In this document: one piece after another, positions 21,937 to 29,510 of the stretch | How positions within the stretch are numbered: position 1 is the first letter of the stretch | Layout of the letters: every line of letters begins with the position of its first letter | IMG/VR virus record: IMGVR_UViG_3300044729_001198 | Location: 62,001 to 126,000 of that record | DNA length: 64,000 nt | Origin: a virus | Direction: 5' to 3' (one strand) | Program-made: the position numbers and the translations under genes | Notes under the pieces: model-generated | The model's database searches: none | Told to the model about the DNA's origin: nothing | Seen by the model: only the letters and a program-made list of their open reading frames with translations

Positions 21937-22369
21937 AGTATTTTATTTCAACGTTTGCTTCTTTAAACATTTCAATTGAACGAATCGCATGTTCGTCCCA
22001 TATTCCGCCAGTTGCTCCACCATTACGTTCGAGGTACACTCGTTTGATTCCTGAATTAATAATTCCACGAGTACAATCGGTACAACACATACCACACGTC
22101 AAATACATTGTAGAATCTTTCAGAGACACACCAATCCTAGCCGCATTGTAAATAGCATTTCGTTCAGCGTGTTCAAACCAATAGTATTTTTCAGGTCGGT
22201 CTTGTCGCCAATCCAACTCATCATTAATCCCTCGTGGGAATGAGTTATAGCCGGTAGATATGATTTCATTATCCTTACCAACCACAACCGCACCTATTTG
22301 AGTTCGAATATCTTTCGACTTTAATTTTACTTGATGAGCGATATTTCTAAAGTATGTGTTCCAATTCAT
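21923..22369 (-). CDS. dCMP deaminase
   Basis: A 148-residue zinc deaminase: the catalytic HAE at 67-69 and Cys96/Cys99 (CGMCCTDC) form the metal site. It should convert dCMP to dUMP, feeding the phage thymidylate synthase encoded at 31.8 kb. The start is at MNWNTYFRN, preceded by AAGGA. An upstream Met six residues earlier is less likely. Confidence 0.9.
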   Translation of the reverse strand: MNWNTYFRNIAHQVKLKSKDIRTQIGAVVVGKDNEIISTGYNSFPRGINDELDWRQDRPEKYYWFEHAERNAIYNAARIGVSLKDSTMYLTCGMCCTDCTRGIINSGIKRVYLERNGGATGGIWDEHAIRSIEMFKEANVEIKYYEED

Positions 22370-22390
22370 TTTCAGATTCCTTATCACAAT

Positions 22391-22726
22391 TTAGTATGGT
22401 AATTCAATATCAGCCAGTTTGTTTCGTAGTTTGTGGTCGTCCCAAAGAGCCCGTAATACCAATCGGGGTGTTGCTATATCTCCGAAGAAAACACCAAGAC
22501 CGATTACATATTTGAATCTTGCGTTTCGAGGTCCAAAATTAAAACTTAATAAGAACTTTGAATCCCCAGTCAACGTATCCGAGTAGTCTCGTTCGAGTCG
22601 AACGTCATCAACACGTTGGTTTCCAATAAGTGGGTCGTAAATTTGTATACTCTGCCACATGATACCAATGTCACCCTTACCTATGATTTCTTCGATTGAA
22701 TTTAAATGTACTTCAGTAATTTCCAC
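22391..22726 (-). CDS. Hypothetical protein (GTG start likely)
   Basis: A 111-residue protein of unknown function (LTGDSKFLLSFNFGPRNARF, then VLRALWDDHKLRNKL). The in-frame ATG at 22777 lies inside the promoter, upstream of any transcript start. The GTG at 22724-22726 is the first sensible start, and the next Met is well inside. Confidence 0.6.
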   Translation of the reverse strand: MEITEVHLNSIEEIIGKGDIGIMWQSIQIYDPLIGNQRVDDVRLERDYSDTLTGDSKFLLSFNFGPRNARFKYVIGLGVFFGDIATPRLVLRALWDDHKLRNKLADIELPY

Positions 22727-22746
22727 AACGTGTCTTTTTGTATTTT

Positions 22747-22778
22747 CAAATATACAACATAATATCGATATTTCCAAG
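22747..22778 (-). promoter_or_regulatory. Bacteroidota-type promoter
   Basis: -7 TATATTTG and -33 CTTG with a 20-nt spacer. Confidence 0.75.
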
Positions 22779-22812
22779 CATGCGCTTTAAAAAAATTTAA
22801 TCATTTTTAGCT

Positions 22813-23106
22813 TTATGGCTCTGGGGCTCTATGGGGCTTGGGTAGGTATTTTTGTTGATAAGAATACATCTTTCGTAAAACCTCTCGTGACGTATCATTC
22901 AATGTAGAGGTTTCTTTTATGATGTATTCACATTCGGGGGTTCTTAACAAGTACCGATGTTCAATATGACCCGACGCATGGGTCATGAGTGGTGAAAGCA
23001 CCAATTCGTACACATACCCATCTTCATCAATACGCAACTCGGCACCTTTCCAAGTCATTTCACTTAACGCAGCCCATTGTTCATCGGTGATAGGTTTTGG
23101 GTTCAT
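22813..23106 (-). CDS. Hypothetical protein
   Basis: A 97-residue protein of unknown function (GYVYELVLSPLMTHASGHIE, YLLRTPECEYIIKE). It ends in a Pro-rich tail and is ATGA-coupled upstream. Confidence 0.65.
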   Translation of the reverse strand: MNPKPITDEQWAALSEMTWKGAELRIDEDGYVYELVLSPLMTHASGHIEHRYLLRTPECEYIIKETSTLNDTSREVLRKMYSYQQKYLPKPHRAPEP

Positions 23107-23336
23107 TTCTCTTTGGCGTTAAATGTTTCATTGTGCAGTTTAACAAAGTATTCCGCTGTTTCTTTTAACATCTCACCGCTCCGTACAACGTAATATTCTG
23201 ACAAGACATCACCATCCTCAAATAGGATTGGTTCTACTGGCTCTATGGTTCTACACCAACATTGTTCACCTTGAGAACAAGTTCCGGTTTTCCACTTGGC
23301 AGTGAATGATTTGTCTATTGCTTCTTGATAGGTCAT
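23103..23336 (-). CDS. Conserved-looking Cys-rich hypothetical protein
   Basis: A 77-residue protein with a W-x-T-GTCSQGEQCWCR motif near residue 15, which I have seen in other phage proteins. The three Cys could bind metal. The function is unknown. It is ATGA-coupled on both sides. Confidence 0.7.
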   Translation of the reverse strand: MTYQEAIDKSFTAKWKTGTCSQGEQCWCRTIEPVEPILFEDGDVLSEYYVVRSGEMLKETAEYFVKLHNETFNAKEK

Positions 23337-23515
23337 TTTAGTTTACTATTAAATAAATCTTTTGCAAGTTGTTCATCACCATCTTCTTCAAAGAAAACGC
23401 CGATAATAAAATCAGCTTCTTCAATTGTACATTTGTTTTCAATTACGTCAATGTAGGTTTCTACACTAACACCTAATGACTCGGCTATCAGTTCGTCTAT
23501 AAATTCAAATAACAT
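23333..23515 (-). CDS. Hypothetical acidic protein
   Basis: A 60-residue very acidic helical protein of unknown function, ATGA-coupled to the next gene. The negative charge would allow DNA mimicry, but this is only a possibility. Confidence 0.6.
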   Translation of the reverse strand: MLFEFIDELIAESLGVSVETYIDVIENKCTIEEADFIIGVFFEEDGDEQLAKDLFNSKLK

Positions 23516-23516
23516 A

Positions 23517-23795
23517 TTAATCTATTTCAGGAATTTTTACTGAATGTTGGTATGACTTAATATTGATTTCCATTTTTACATTATTCCAATAAGTAATATA
23601 TTCTTCCGTAACAGGTTGGTCAGCAACACTATCCAATAAATTTACCACGGAAAAATATGCACACATGATGGCTTCTTTGTATCTTGATTCACAGCTATTG
23701 ATACCATAATCAGAATATCCGTTATTGGGTAACGAATAGTAAAATTTATTGATAATCAATATAGCTTGTTCTTTTGAGGTCATGCGCTTATCCAA
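23517..23795 (-). CDS. Hypothetical protein
   Basis: A 92-residue helical protein of unknown function, overlapping the upstream gene by 16 nt. Confidence 0.62.
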   Translation of the reverse strand: MDKRMTSKEQAILIINKFYYSLPNNGYSDYGINSCESRYKEAIMCAYFSVVNLLDSVADQPVTEEYITYWNNVKMEINIKSYQHSVKIPEID

Positions 23796-24085
23796 TCAAT
23801 AGTATCTTTAAACATAAGTGATTCTCTACCATCGTATTCTTCGATGAAAAATTGTGTACCTTCTACGACCCAAACAACACTTAATTCGTCAACACCACCG
23901 GTGTATACATCTGGATAGGTTTTTTCAACATATTCCAAAGCATCATCGTATTTTTGATTTTCAATTAAATAAATTAGTTCAGGGTCAAATATTGCCCGTA
24001 GGGGAGCTCCCCATGTGTAGAACCCTGCGCCCCATCCGCCGGAAATAAGAACTCCGACCATTCCATCTCTAATTACTTTTTTCAT
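23780..24085 (-). CDS. Conserved-looking hypothetical phage protein
   Basis: A 101-residue protein starting VIRDGMVGVL with SGGWGAGFYTWGAPLRAIF and a late GTQFFIEEYDGRE. I recall this pattern from phage hypothetical proteins. The function is unknown. Confidence 0.7.
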   Translation of the reverse strand: MKKVIRDGMVGVLISGGWGAGFYTWGAPLRAIFDPELIYLIENQKYDDALEYVEKTYPDVYTGGVDELSVVWVVEGTQFFIEEYDGRESLMFKDTIDWISA

Positions 24086-24278
24086 TTACTATACCTTTTT
24101 TTAAGTCTGCTTTAATTTTCCACATAGATTCTCTATAGAACATATAACTGTGTCTTGCTTGTTGACCACCCTTTACATTGTGTAAATCTGAAATCAAATC
24201 ATCCATCAATCTGGATAAGAAATCCAAATCTTCAAATACAGTGTTTAATGCCTCTTCGCTTACTTTAAATGTTTTCAT
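24069..24278 (-). CDS. Hypothetical protein
   Basis: A 69-residue helical protein of unknown function, overlapping the next gene by 17 nt. Confidence 0.58.
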   Translation of the reverse strand: MKTFKVSEEALNTVFEDLDFLSRLMDDLISDLHNVKGGQQARHSYMFYRESMWKIKADLKKGIVNEKSN

Positions 24279-24289
24279 CTTATTTTTAT

Positions 24290-24403
24290 TTAGTCAATTG
24301 GTTCATAAATTGTGTAGGGTTCGGAAACACCATCTTGATTAAAACGTTGGACTGTAATTTCTTTACAATACCCAACTCCCTCTATGTATACTATGTTATT
24401 CAT
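24290..24403 (-). CDS. Small hypothetical protein
   Basis: A 37-residue protein (MNNIVYIEGVGYCKEITVQR) of unknown function in a gap between two larger genes. Packing and coding sense support it. It is too short for more. Confidence 0.5.
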   Translation of the reverse strand: MNNIVYIEGVGYCKEITVQRFNQDGVSEPYTIYEPID

Positions 24404-24414
24404 CTTATTCTGAT

Positions 24415-24600
24415 TTATTTAGTTGTTTTAATAAAACCACTTACCCAAAAGTTTGAACGAGCTTGACCGGTGTCCTTCATCACCTTTGCAATAGCTTCGT
24501 TTTCAACATTTACATTAGGTATGCCTTTAATGTATTTAAACTCATAGTCAACTTTGTTCTTGAGGTCTTGTACAATAAACCCCTTATAAGTATTTTTCAT
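24415..24600 (-). CDS. Hypothetical protein
   Basis: A 61-residue protein of unknown function (FIVQDLKNKVDYEFKYIKGI). Confidence 0.58.
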   Translation of the reverse strand: MKNTYKGFIVQDLKNKVDYEFKYIKGIPNVNVENEAIAKVMKDTGQARSNFWVSGFIKTTK

Positions 24601-24605
24601 ATCTC

Positions 24606-25376
24606 TTATTTTACTGCGTTAAGTTTTGATTGAAGTTTAGTGAGTTCTTTCTGATAACCCTTACGACTTCGAGTCGGCCACTCGATGTTTTGAGTTCTCC
24701 AAAATTCAATACCATGCTTTTTAGATTTCTTAACCGATTCGAGATATTCAGTCTCACTATTGTTAAAATTATCAGCAGCACCATTCTTAATGATTTGTTC
24801 CCAAGATGGATTATTATGAGACCAGTGACCCTCTTTTGTTAAAATCGTCCCAATCCGTTCATCGGTAATACCCTCAATTGAAGAGAGGTTGTAGTCAATC
24901 TCAAGAATTCGATTTTCGTAATTTTGGATTTCTTGTTCCAACTTTTCAATCTTGGTCAACTTCTTGTATTGTTCTTGATACTCACGAGCCAACTCTGATT
25001 TGATTCGTGGCATCTTGGTCTTGGTCAAGTATCGTAGGTGAAGTCGTTGGATGTTGTAACCACCAGCGTAGATGGCTTCGGTGAAGAACTGATAAACTTC
25101 AGACCCACGACCAATCTTAGCACTAATCTCAATTCCCTTACCACCCTCACACCAATTCATACTAATCAACTTGTCTTCCGAAGACACATAGTTTTGGAGA
25201 GCCTTCATAAGGTCAATCACCAAACTCAAACGAAGCATCTCTTTGTACCACTCACTAACCTTCATCACACGGCCAGTACGTTCAAGGAACTCTTTCTTTT
25301 CACTCTCGATAATACGTTCAACGATACCATTCATCGGAACTTTCAACTCATAAAGGATTTCTTCTTTAATACTCAT
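24606..25376 (-). CDS. Hypothetical coiled-coil protein
   Basis: A 256-residue protein with a helical N-terminal domain, a central coiled coil (EKLEQEIQNYENRILEID) and a Lys-rich tail. The function is unknown. It uses the ATGAGAGATATG leader and a TTAACA-type promoter, like the MoxR and VWA genes. Co-regulation is likely. Confidence 0.68.
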   Translation of the reverse strand: MSIKEEILYELKVPMNGIVERIIESEKKEFLERTGRVMKVSEWYKEMLRLSLVIDLMKALQNYVSSEDKLISMNWCEGGKGIEISAKIGRGSEVYQFFTEAIYAGGYNIQRLHLRYLTKTKMPRIKSELAREYQEQYKKLTKIEKLEQEIQNYENRILEIDYNLSSIEGITDERIGTILTKEGHWSHNNPSWEQIIKNGAADNFNNSETEYLESVKKSKKHGIEFWRTQNIEWPTRSRKGYQKELTKLQSKLNAVK

Positions 25377-25395
25377 ATCTCTCATTGATTACAGA

Positions 25396-25428
25396 GTAAA
25401 GGTACAACAAAGGGTTGATATATCCAAA
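25396..25428 (-). promoter_or_regulatory. Promoter with TTAACA element
   Basis: -7 TACCTTTAC and -33 TTTG with a 20-nt spacer. Tandem TTAACA at about 25436-25452. Confidence 0.78.
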
Positions 25429-25480
25429 TATCGTGTGTTAACAAATTGTTAAGGTTTCGGTGAAGTAAAAACAAATCAGC

Positions 25481-25810
25481 TTAAATAGAATTCAAGGGAG
25501 TATCATCACTATATAATTGACCAGATGGAACATGATGATATAACTTATACCACTCACCATACATATAACGTAGTATAGAGGTATCATAAGAAGATATAAC
25601 CCCATCAGAGTATAAGTCAACATCATAGGTAGGATATACCAACTTCCAATGAAACCACCCCCTTCGGATATCCCCATTAACAAGTTTAACATAGACCCTT
25701 CCAGCCTCATCAGATGTATACCCCAACCTAACGGAGTCCCCAGAGGACATCCTATTTAAAGCAATTATTTGTTCTTCAGTCATAGTGTTACCAATATACA
25801 AATCAGTCAT
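25481..25810 (-). CDS. Hypothetical protein
   Basis: A 109-residue Tyr-rich protein of unknown function (KLVNGDIRRGWFHWKLVYPT). Its codon use leans to ATA and TTATA-type codons, unlike its neighbours. The ATG lies 6 nt after the -7 box. Confidence 0.6.
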   Translation of the reverse strand: MTDLYIGNTMTEEQIIALNRMSSGDSVRLGYTSDEAGRVYVKLVNGDIRRGWFHWKLVYPTYDVDLYSDGVISSYDTSILRYMYGEWYKLYHHVPSGQLYSDDTPLNSI

Positions 25811-25816
25811 GTAACC

Positions 25817-25848
25817 TAAATATACAAAAAAGATTCGACATATCCAAA
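25817..25848 (-). promoter_or_regulatory. Bacteroidota-type promoter
   Basis: -7 TATATTTA and -33 TTTG with a 20-nt spacer. Confidence 0.7.
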
Positions 25849-25859
25849 TTAGGTTTAAG

Positions 25860-26138
25860 ACTTATAATCCATCATTATTAGAGTGTACCCTTATATAACC
25901 AATGGAATGAGCTAAATAAGAATTAGGGCATAGGAATTAGGGCATAGGAATTAGGTCTGTGTCCGTGTCTACACGGGTTCGGAGGGGACTTTTCTCCCCA
26001 GCGAAAAAACCGGGCTCGATAGAAAAACGGACTACACGAGCGTCTAACTCATTGACCCTCAGCGGTTTACAAGAAAATGCCCCCCCCCCTGCTCGAGTAT
26101 CTTTCATCACCTTTAAAGGCTTACGGGGGTTTGTGGGC
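25860..26138. other. Compositionally odd non-coding patch
   Basis: No gene is credible here. The patch holds a direct repeat GAATTAGGGCATAG in two full copies plus a partial one (25920-25955), the hairpin GGGGA/TCCCC (25984-25999) and a run of ten C (26080-26089). Its GC content is far above that of the flanks. It may be acquired DNA, a structured RNA or an assembly artefact. Confidence 0.5.
25920..25955. repeat. 14-bp tandem direct repeat
   Basis: GAATTAGGGCATAG occurs twice head to tail, followed by an 8-bp partial copy. Confidence 0.8.
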
Positions 26139-26399
26139 TTATTTCACTTTCATCTCTGGCCATACGCCATATACCTCATAATGGCGTTTTTGGAAATACT
26201 GAACCTTGTTTAGTGCGCTAATCTGGTCAAGGGCTGTCTTTGCGTTCATTAGCTTATCGGTCCAATACTGAACCTTGGGGATATACCCTTGGCTATACTT
26301 TACCTCTTCTACTATAAGGGGAACGCCTTTCTTGTTGGCTTCTTGTAGTTTGTTATCCATATTGGACAACCACATTTCGAACTCTTGTATCTTGTTCAT
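26139..26399 (-). CDS. Hypothetical protein
   Basis: An 86-residue helical basic protein of unknown function (MNKIQEFEMWLSNMDNKLQE). It lies next to the odd patch, which is transcriptionally upstream of it. Confidence 0.58.
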   Translation of the reverse strand: MNKIQEFEMWLSNMDNKLQEANKKGVPLIVEEVKYSQGYIPKVQYWTDKLMNAKTALDQISALNKVQYFQKRHYEVYGVWPEMKVK

Positions 26400-26424
26400 A
26401 TACTGGGTGTTAGCTATTTTTATT

Positions 26425-26994
26425 TTATTTCACTTCATGTCCCATCCCAACCAAGATAGTCTTGGCCTTTGCGGGGTTCATCTTGGTACTACTATCGGTG
26501 TAGTATTTAATCACTTGACTAAAGGCACGACCCTCATTAAGGACCTCGTTAAGGATAGCTTCTACAGTACCGAAGCGTGGTCGGTTGTTAACGTGGACAT
26601 ACTTAACACCGGCTTGGAGTTCCATTCCTTTGTCAGTTTTAGCACCCGAAGCCTCATAGTCTTCATATATGTCGTACATTCCGTTGAACTTTCCGTACTC
26701 CCATAGGTTAGCAAACTGATTAATTTCTTTAAAGATTTTCTCACTCACCTCACCACCGATTTTGTTGTGGACATATACGTCCAAGGAGTTACCACCAGCG
26801 AAGGAGTCTGATTTAACCTTGACTACCACGTCTTGGTTCTTATACATCTTCTTAACAAACTGCTTGACCAACGACCCAGCGTCAGCGTGACTGACATAAA
26901 TGTACTGGCGACCTTGGTAATTACGAAGGGCTTTAGCAGACAATTCGTAGATTTCGTTGTTGATTTGGACTTGGATTTTGTTTTGGTTTTTCAT
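26425..26994 (-). CDS. Probable LPD29-domain protein
   Basis: A 189-residue protein with VVVKVKSDSFAGGNSLDVYV and a later NLWEYGKFNGMYDIYEDYE, the pattern of the large-polyvalent-protein-associated domain 29, found in phage and plasmid proteins of unknown role. The family call is from memory of the motif. It uses the GAGAGATATG leader and a TTAACA-type promoter. Confidence 0.62.
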   Translation of the reverse strand: MKNQNKIQVQINNEIYELSAKALRNYQGRQYIYVSHADAGSLVKQFVKKMYKNQDVVVKVKSDSFAGGNSLDVYVHNKIGGEVSEKIFKEINQFANLWEYGKFNGMYDIYEDYEASGAKTDKGMELQAGVKYVHVNNRPRFGTVEAILNEVLNEGRAFSQVIKYYTDSSTKMNPAKAKTILVGMGHEVK

Positions 26995-27012
26995 ATCTCT
27001 CATTCTTACAGA

Positions 27013-27045
27013 GTAAAGGTACTGATTATTATTGGATAATACAAG
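27013..27045 (-). promoter_or_regulatory. Promoter with TTAACA element
   Basis: -7 TACCTTTAC and -33 CTTG with a 20-nt spacer. Tandem repeats at about 27051-27068. Confidence 0.78.
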
Positions 27046-27078
27046 CGTCTAATGTTAACAAATCGTTAAATTTTAATC

Positions 27079-27201
27079 TCAATTAACTTTGTGTTTAATC
27101 CACATAACTGCCGGTTTGATAGCATCTTCGTTCTGATAGTACCAATACATCCACTTAATGACCTTAAAAGCGGCAGGAAAAATAAACTCTAATAGACTCA
27201 T
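27079..27201 (-). CDS. Small hypothetical protein
   Basis: A 40-residue aromatic-rich basic protein (FPAAFKVIKWMYWYYQNED), perhaps membrane-surface associated. It has its own strong promoter downstream of the gene-free region. The function is unknown. Confidence 0.62.
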   Translation of the reverse strand: MSLLEFIFPAAFKVIKWMYWYYQNEDAIKPAVMWIKHKVN

Positions 27202-27216
27202 CTCAATCATTACAGA

Positions 27217-27249
27217 GTAAAGGTAATGATAGTATTTCAATAAAACAAG
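27217..27249 (-). promoter_or_regulatory. Promoter with TTAACA element
   Basis: -7 TACCTTTAC and -33 CTTG with a 20-nt spacer. Tandem repeats at about 27255-27273. Confidence 0.76.
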
Positions 27250-27284
27250 CTTTTAATGTTAATTTTTTGTTAAGTTTTCAACAA

Positions 27285-27375
27285 GTTATTAACACTCTGG
27301 AACCCTTATTCCCGTTGAGTTCCAGAGCCCCGTGTTATTATTTAGCTATTTTTTTTTATATAATAGCACCCGCAC
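27285..27375 (-). ncRNA. Candidate small RNA with strong hairpins
   Basis: A promoter at 27380-27411 reads into a non-coding stretch that contains GCTATT/AATAGC and a perfect 9-bp stem CTCTGGAAC/GTTCCAGAG, extended by AACAC/GTGTT. There is no reading frame before the next promoter. It may be a small RNA or a long structured leader for the 40-residue gene. Confidence 0.45.
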
Positions 27376-27379
27376 AGTA

Positions 27380-27411
27380 CAAATATACGAAATAATATGC
27401 AACTTGCCAAA
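27380..27411 (-). promoter_or_regulatory. Bacteroidota-type promoter in gene-free region
   Basis: -7 TATATTTG and -33 TTTG with a 20-nt spacer. It is the only promoter here not followed directly by a gene or tRNA. Confidence 0.75.
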
Positions 27412-27452
27412 TATCTTGCCATTTTTTTCAAAAAAGTTATTAACAATTTCTT

Positions 27453-27567
27453 GCACTTAAACCTTTACTTTAAGTGACATTGTGTCAGGCCGGCACTTAA
27501 AGCTTTACTTTAAATAAAAATTCCAATCGTAGCACTTAAAGCTTTACTTTAACTGACATCGTGTCAG
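27453..27567. repeat. Iteron-like repeats with palindromes
   Basis: Three copies of GCACTTAAAnCTTTACTTTAA begin at 27453, 27493 and 27532 (about 40-nt spacing). The first and third are followed at once by TGACA-N3-TGTCA (27475-27487 and 27554-27566). The first copy is itself a palindrome, CACTTAAA/TTTAAGTG. Such an array suits a replication origin or a repressor operator. Confidence 0.65.
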
Positions 27568-27583
27568 TCTTTTTATGACAAAA

Positions 27584-27615
27584 AAGTTATCAACATCGCA
27601 TTGTTAATAACTTTC
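27584..27615. repeat. Imperfect 13-bp inverted repeat
   Basis: Arms AAAGTTATCAACA and TGTTAATAACTTT pair with one mismatch around a 6-nt loop. The left arm contains TTATCAACA, one base from the DnaA box TTATCCACA. Confidence 0.55.
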
Positions 27616-27936
27616 CCAGCAAAAATTTTGCCTTCCGCCAAAAAAGACGTACTATGCGGTGCTTATTTGTGTTAAATAGAAACTTCGGGGGGTTTACCCA
27701 CTACTTGTTTAACATAATTGTGGTAAAAATGAATCATTTAGGGTTTTTGTGGGATTGGTACGGCTGAAAGAGTGTTTACTAATAATACAATACAAGCTTT
27801 TATAATATGTTTTTAGTGGACGTGTTTACCATAAAGTGGGGAATTGTGGGGAAAAATGGGTGATTTTGGGACACTTTTTCCGATATTTGTCATCTTGTCA
27901 TGGTGCTGATGAGGAGATTATGGGATATAAGGGCAT
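27616..27936. other. Gene-free stretch, nothing recognised
   Basis: Only short open frames on either strand, no promoter pattern and no clear repeats. It is the right part of the 784-nt gap between the 40-residue gene and its upstream neighbour. Confidence 0.4.
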
Positions 27937-27959
27937 AAAAAAAGGTGGGATTGCCCACC
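27937..27959 (-). terminator. Rho-independent terminator
   Basis: Perfect 6-bp stem GGTGGG/CCCACC with a 4-nt loop, followed on the minus strand by seven T. It ends the operon entering from 28 kb. Confidence 0.88.
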
Positions 27960-27985
27960 AAGTTTTCGTGATAAATCTTCAGCCC

Positions 27986-28183
27986 CTAATCAATCCATGG
28001 GTTAGAGGTATAGTATTTCTTACGTTTCCTCTCCATGTCCCATATGTGTAACAACTGACCTTGTAAATGGTCAAGTGTACCCTTATCCAGCTCTTTTATA
28101 GGGATTATTCTTGTTTCGGTCAGGGCTTCAATGATTAATGAGTCCCCTCTGAACTGAACGGAAATTATTTCATTATTAATCAT
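27986..28183 (-). CDS. Hypothetical protein
   Basis: A 65-residue protein with an N-terminal small beta-barrel-like pattern (EIISVQFRGDSLIIEALTET) and a basic C-terminus. The function is unknown. It is the last gene before the terminator. Confidence 0.65.
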   Translation of the reverse strand: MINNEIISVQFRGDSLIIEALTETRIIPIKELDKGTLDHLQGQLLHIWDMERKRKKYYTSNPWID

Positions 28184-28280
28184 AATATCCCATCTGGCCT
28201 AATACCCATAGGTATATCATCATACTACCTATTACTACTACTCCTAATACTATGAGTTCTTTTACTGGAAACTTTTTCAT
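28176..28280 (-). CDS. Membrane micropeptide
   Basis: A 34-residue peptide with a long hydrophobic segment (LIVLGVVVIGSMMIYLWVLG), overlapping the next gene by 8 nt. The function is unknown. Confidence 0.6.
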   Translation of the reverse strand: MKKFPVKELIVLGVVVIGSMMIYLWVLGQMGYYD

Positions 28281-28377
28281 CTTTGTGTTTCTTCCTTTTA
28301 TTAGCTAATTTATTATTAGATAGTTTTACTATCACCCAAATTACCGGCCATATTGCCACTCCTGCAACCATGACCAT
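28225..28377 (-). CDS. Possible membrane micropeptide overlapping the next gene
   Basis: A 50-residue frame with one hydrophobic segment (MVMVAGVAIWPVIWVIVKLS) and a basic tail. Its last 56 nt overlap the next micropeptide in another frame. The hydrophobic segment looks real, but the end may be shorter. Confidence 0.45.
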   Translation of the reverse strand: MVMVAGVAIWPVIWVIVKLSNNKLANKRKKHKDEKVSSKRTHSIRSSSNR

Positions 28378-28386
28378 TCCAACTGA

Positions 28387-28557
28387 CTATCTCCATGGTT
28401 CTGGCCTTGTTCTTACCACCTCTTCACCATTTACTTCCTTGAGACACTCTTTTCTCCATCGGTTCAACTCTTCACGTTGTTGTTCGGTGAGGTTTGGGTC
28501 GTGGATTGCTTGATAGTATCGGGTGTTCCAATATTCTAATTCTTCAATGAGTTCCAT
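28387..28557 (-). CDS. Small hypothetical protein
   Basis: A 56-residue helical charged protein (MELIEELEYWNTRYYQAIHD, then EQQREELNRW). The function is unknown. Its start overlaps the end of the sulfotransferase gene. Confidence 0.62.
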   Translation of the reverse strand: MELIEELEYWNTRYYQAIHDPNLTEQQREELNRWRKECLKEVNGEEVVRTRPEPWR

Positions 28558-29054
28558 AGCTCTATGTCCTTTCTATATATTAATCTGATTAGTTCATCGG
28601 TTTTATCATCAATTTCCACATGAATCTTATCATGGGTTTTGTTTGAGTGTTTGAGTGGTACATTGAAATGTTTATTCCAATCGTTTTGTAGATTCTCAAA
28701 CTTTAATATGTGGTCTACTCGTATCTCTCCATCTATAGAGATAAAATCTACTTGTGGATGGAATACAAACTCATATTGTGATTTGTTGTATATCTTTAAT
28801 AATACTGATTTTAATTTATCGTATAAATCACCACGACCTGGCATCATATTCCAACCACTAACGGCTCTGTCCCATGGGTTTCTGATTACACAATAGGTTG
28901 GATATGGACTACGAACGTCTTGTAACTTCCAATGGTCGTGTGTGTTGTATTTACCATCTTGTGGTAGATTCTCATCATAAAGAGATTCCCATACGGAATA
29001 TGACCCCGCTTTGGGGATTCCTATAAATTGTACTTTATGATTGTGAAATATCAT
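28536..29054 (-). CDS. Sulfotransferase (copy 1)
   Basis: A 172-residue protein with a 5'-PAPS-binding loop IGIPKAGSYSVWESL at about 10-24 and the 3'-phosphate motif VIRNPWDRAVSGWNMM at about 54-70, as in the Sulfotransfer_2 family. It should move sulfate from PAPS to a sugar or other hydroxyl. The start is taken at MIFHNHK because the earlier ATG overlaps the upstream gene. PAPS could come from the phage APS kinase at 10.1 kb. Confidence 0.82.
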   Translation of the reverse strand: MIFHNHKVQFIGIPKAGSYSVWESLYDENLPQDGKYNTHDHWKLQDVRSPYPTYCVIRNPWDRAVSGWNMMPGRGDLYDKLKSVLLKIYNKSQYEFVFHPQVDFISIDGEIRVDHILKFENLQNDWNKHFNVPLKHSNKTHDKIHVEIDDKTDELIRLIYRKDIELWNSLKN

Positions 29055-29056
29055 AT

Positions 29057-29359
29057 CTAAAAGTGTGGATGCCAACTATCGTATTCGTCCGGCTCTAATC
29101 CATCTTGACTATCACCCCCACCCCATACTATTGTGGGTTTTGGATTTACTAACGTAACTAACTGGTAAGTAACTAACTCATCGGTAAGTTGGATTTGGAT
29201 GGTTTGGGCCTTGGAGAGGGTTTGGGCGACATTGAAGTTTGAGTCATTTAAGGAGATTTGGGCGACATCGCTAGATGTCCCCAAATTTTCTTTAGGACAC
29301 ACGAAATCGTCTCCGACCATTTCTATGTTGGGGTCGATGTTATTTTTTTGGATTGTCAT
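29057..29359 (-). CDS. Hypothetical protein
   Basis: A 100-residue acidic protein rich in Thr, Gln and Asn (KAQTIQIQLTDELVTYQLV). No family recognised. It overlaps its upstream neighbour by 20 nt. Confidence 0.58.
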   Translation of the reverse strand: MTIQKNNIDPNIEMVGDDFVCPKENLGTSSDVAQISLNDSNFNVAQTLSKAQTIQIQLTDELVTYQLVTLVNPKPTIVWGGGDSQDGLEPDEYDSWHPHF

Positions 29360-29510
29360 ATTCTTGAGAAGATATATAAGGATTTTCTGAATAACTTACC
29401 CACATCTTGTAATCATGTTCTTGGTCTTCTACGATGTTAGGTTTTTTAATGGATTTCTGGCCGGCTTTTTTCTTATCGTGTATCTTACTGATAAGAGTTT
29501 TGATTTTCAT
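29340..29510 (-). CDS. Small basic hypothetical protein
   Basis: A 56-residue basic N-terminus and acidic C-terminus (MKIKTLISKIHDKKKAGQKS). The function is unknown. It is ATGA-coupled to the Nudix gene. Confidence 0.6.
   Translation of the reverse strand: MKIKTLISKIHDKKKAGQKSIKKPNIVEDQEHDYKMWVSYSENPYISSQEYDNPKK

Noticed and set aside
27453-27567. CRISPR array
   Set aside because: Three 21-bp repeats with 18-19-nt spacers, one partly palindromic and two followed by the same palindrome, fit iterons or operators, not CRISPR. No cas genes are present.
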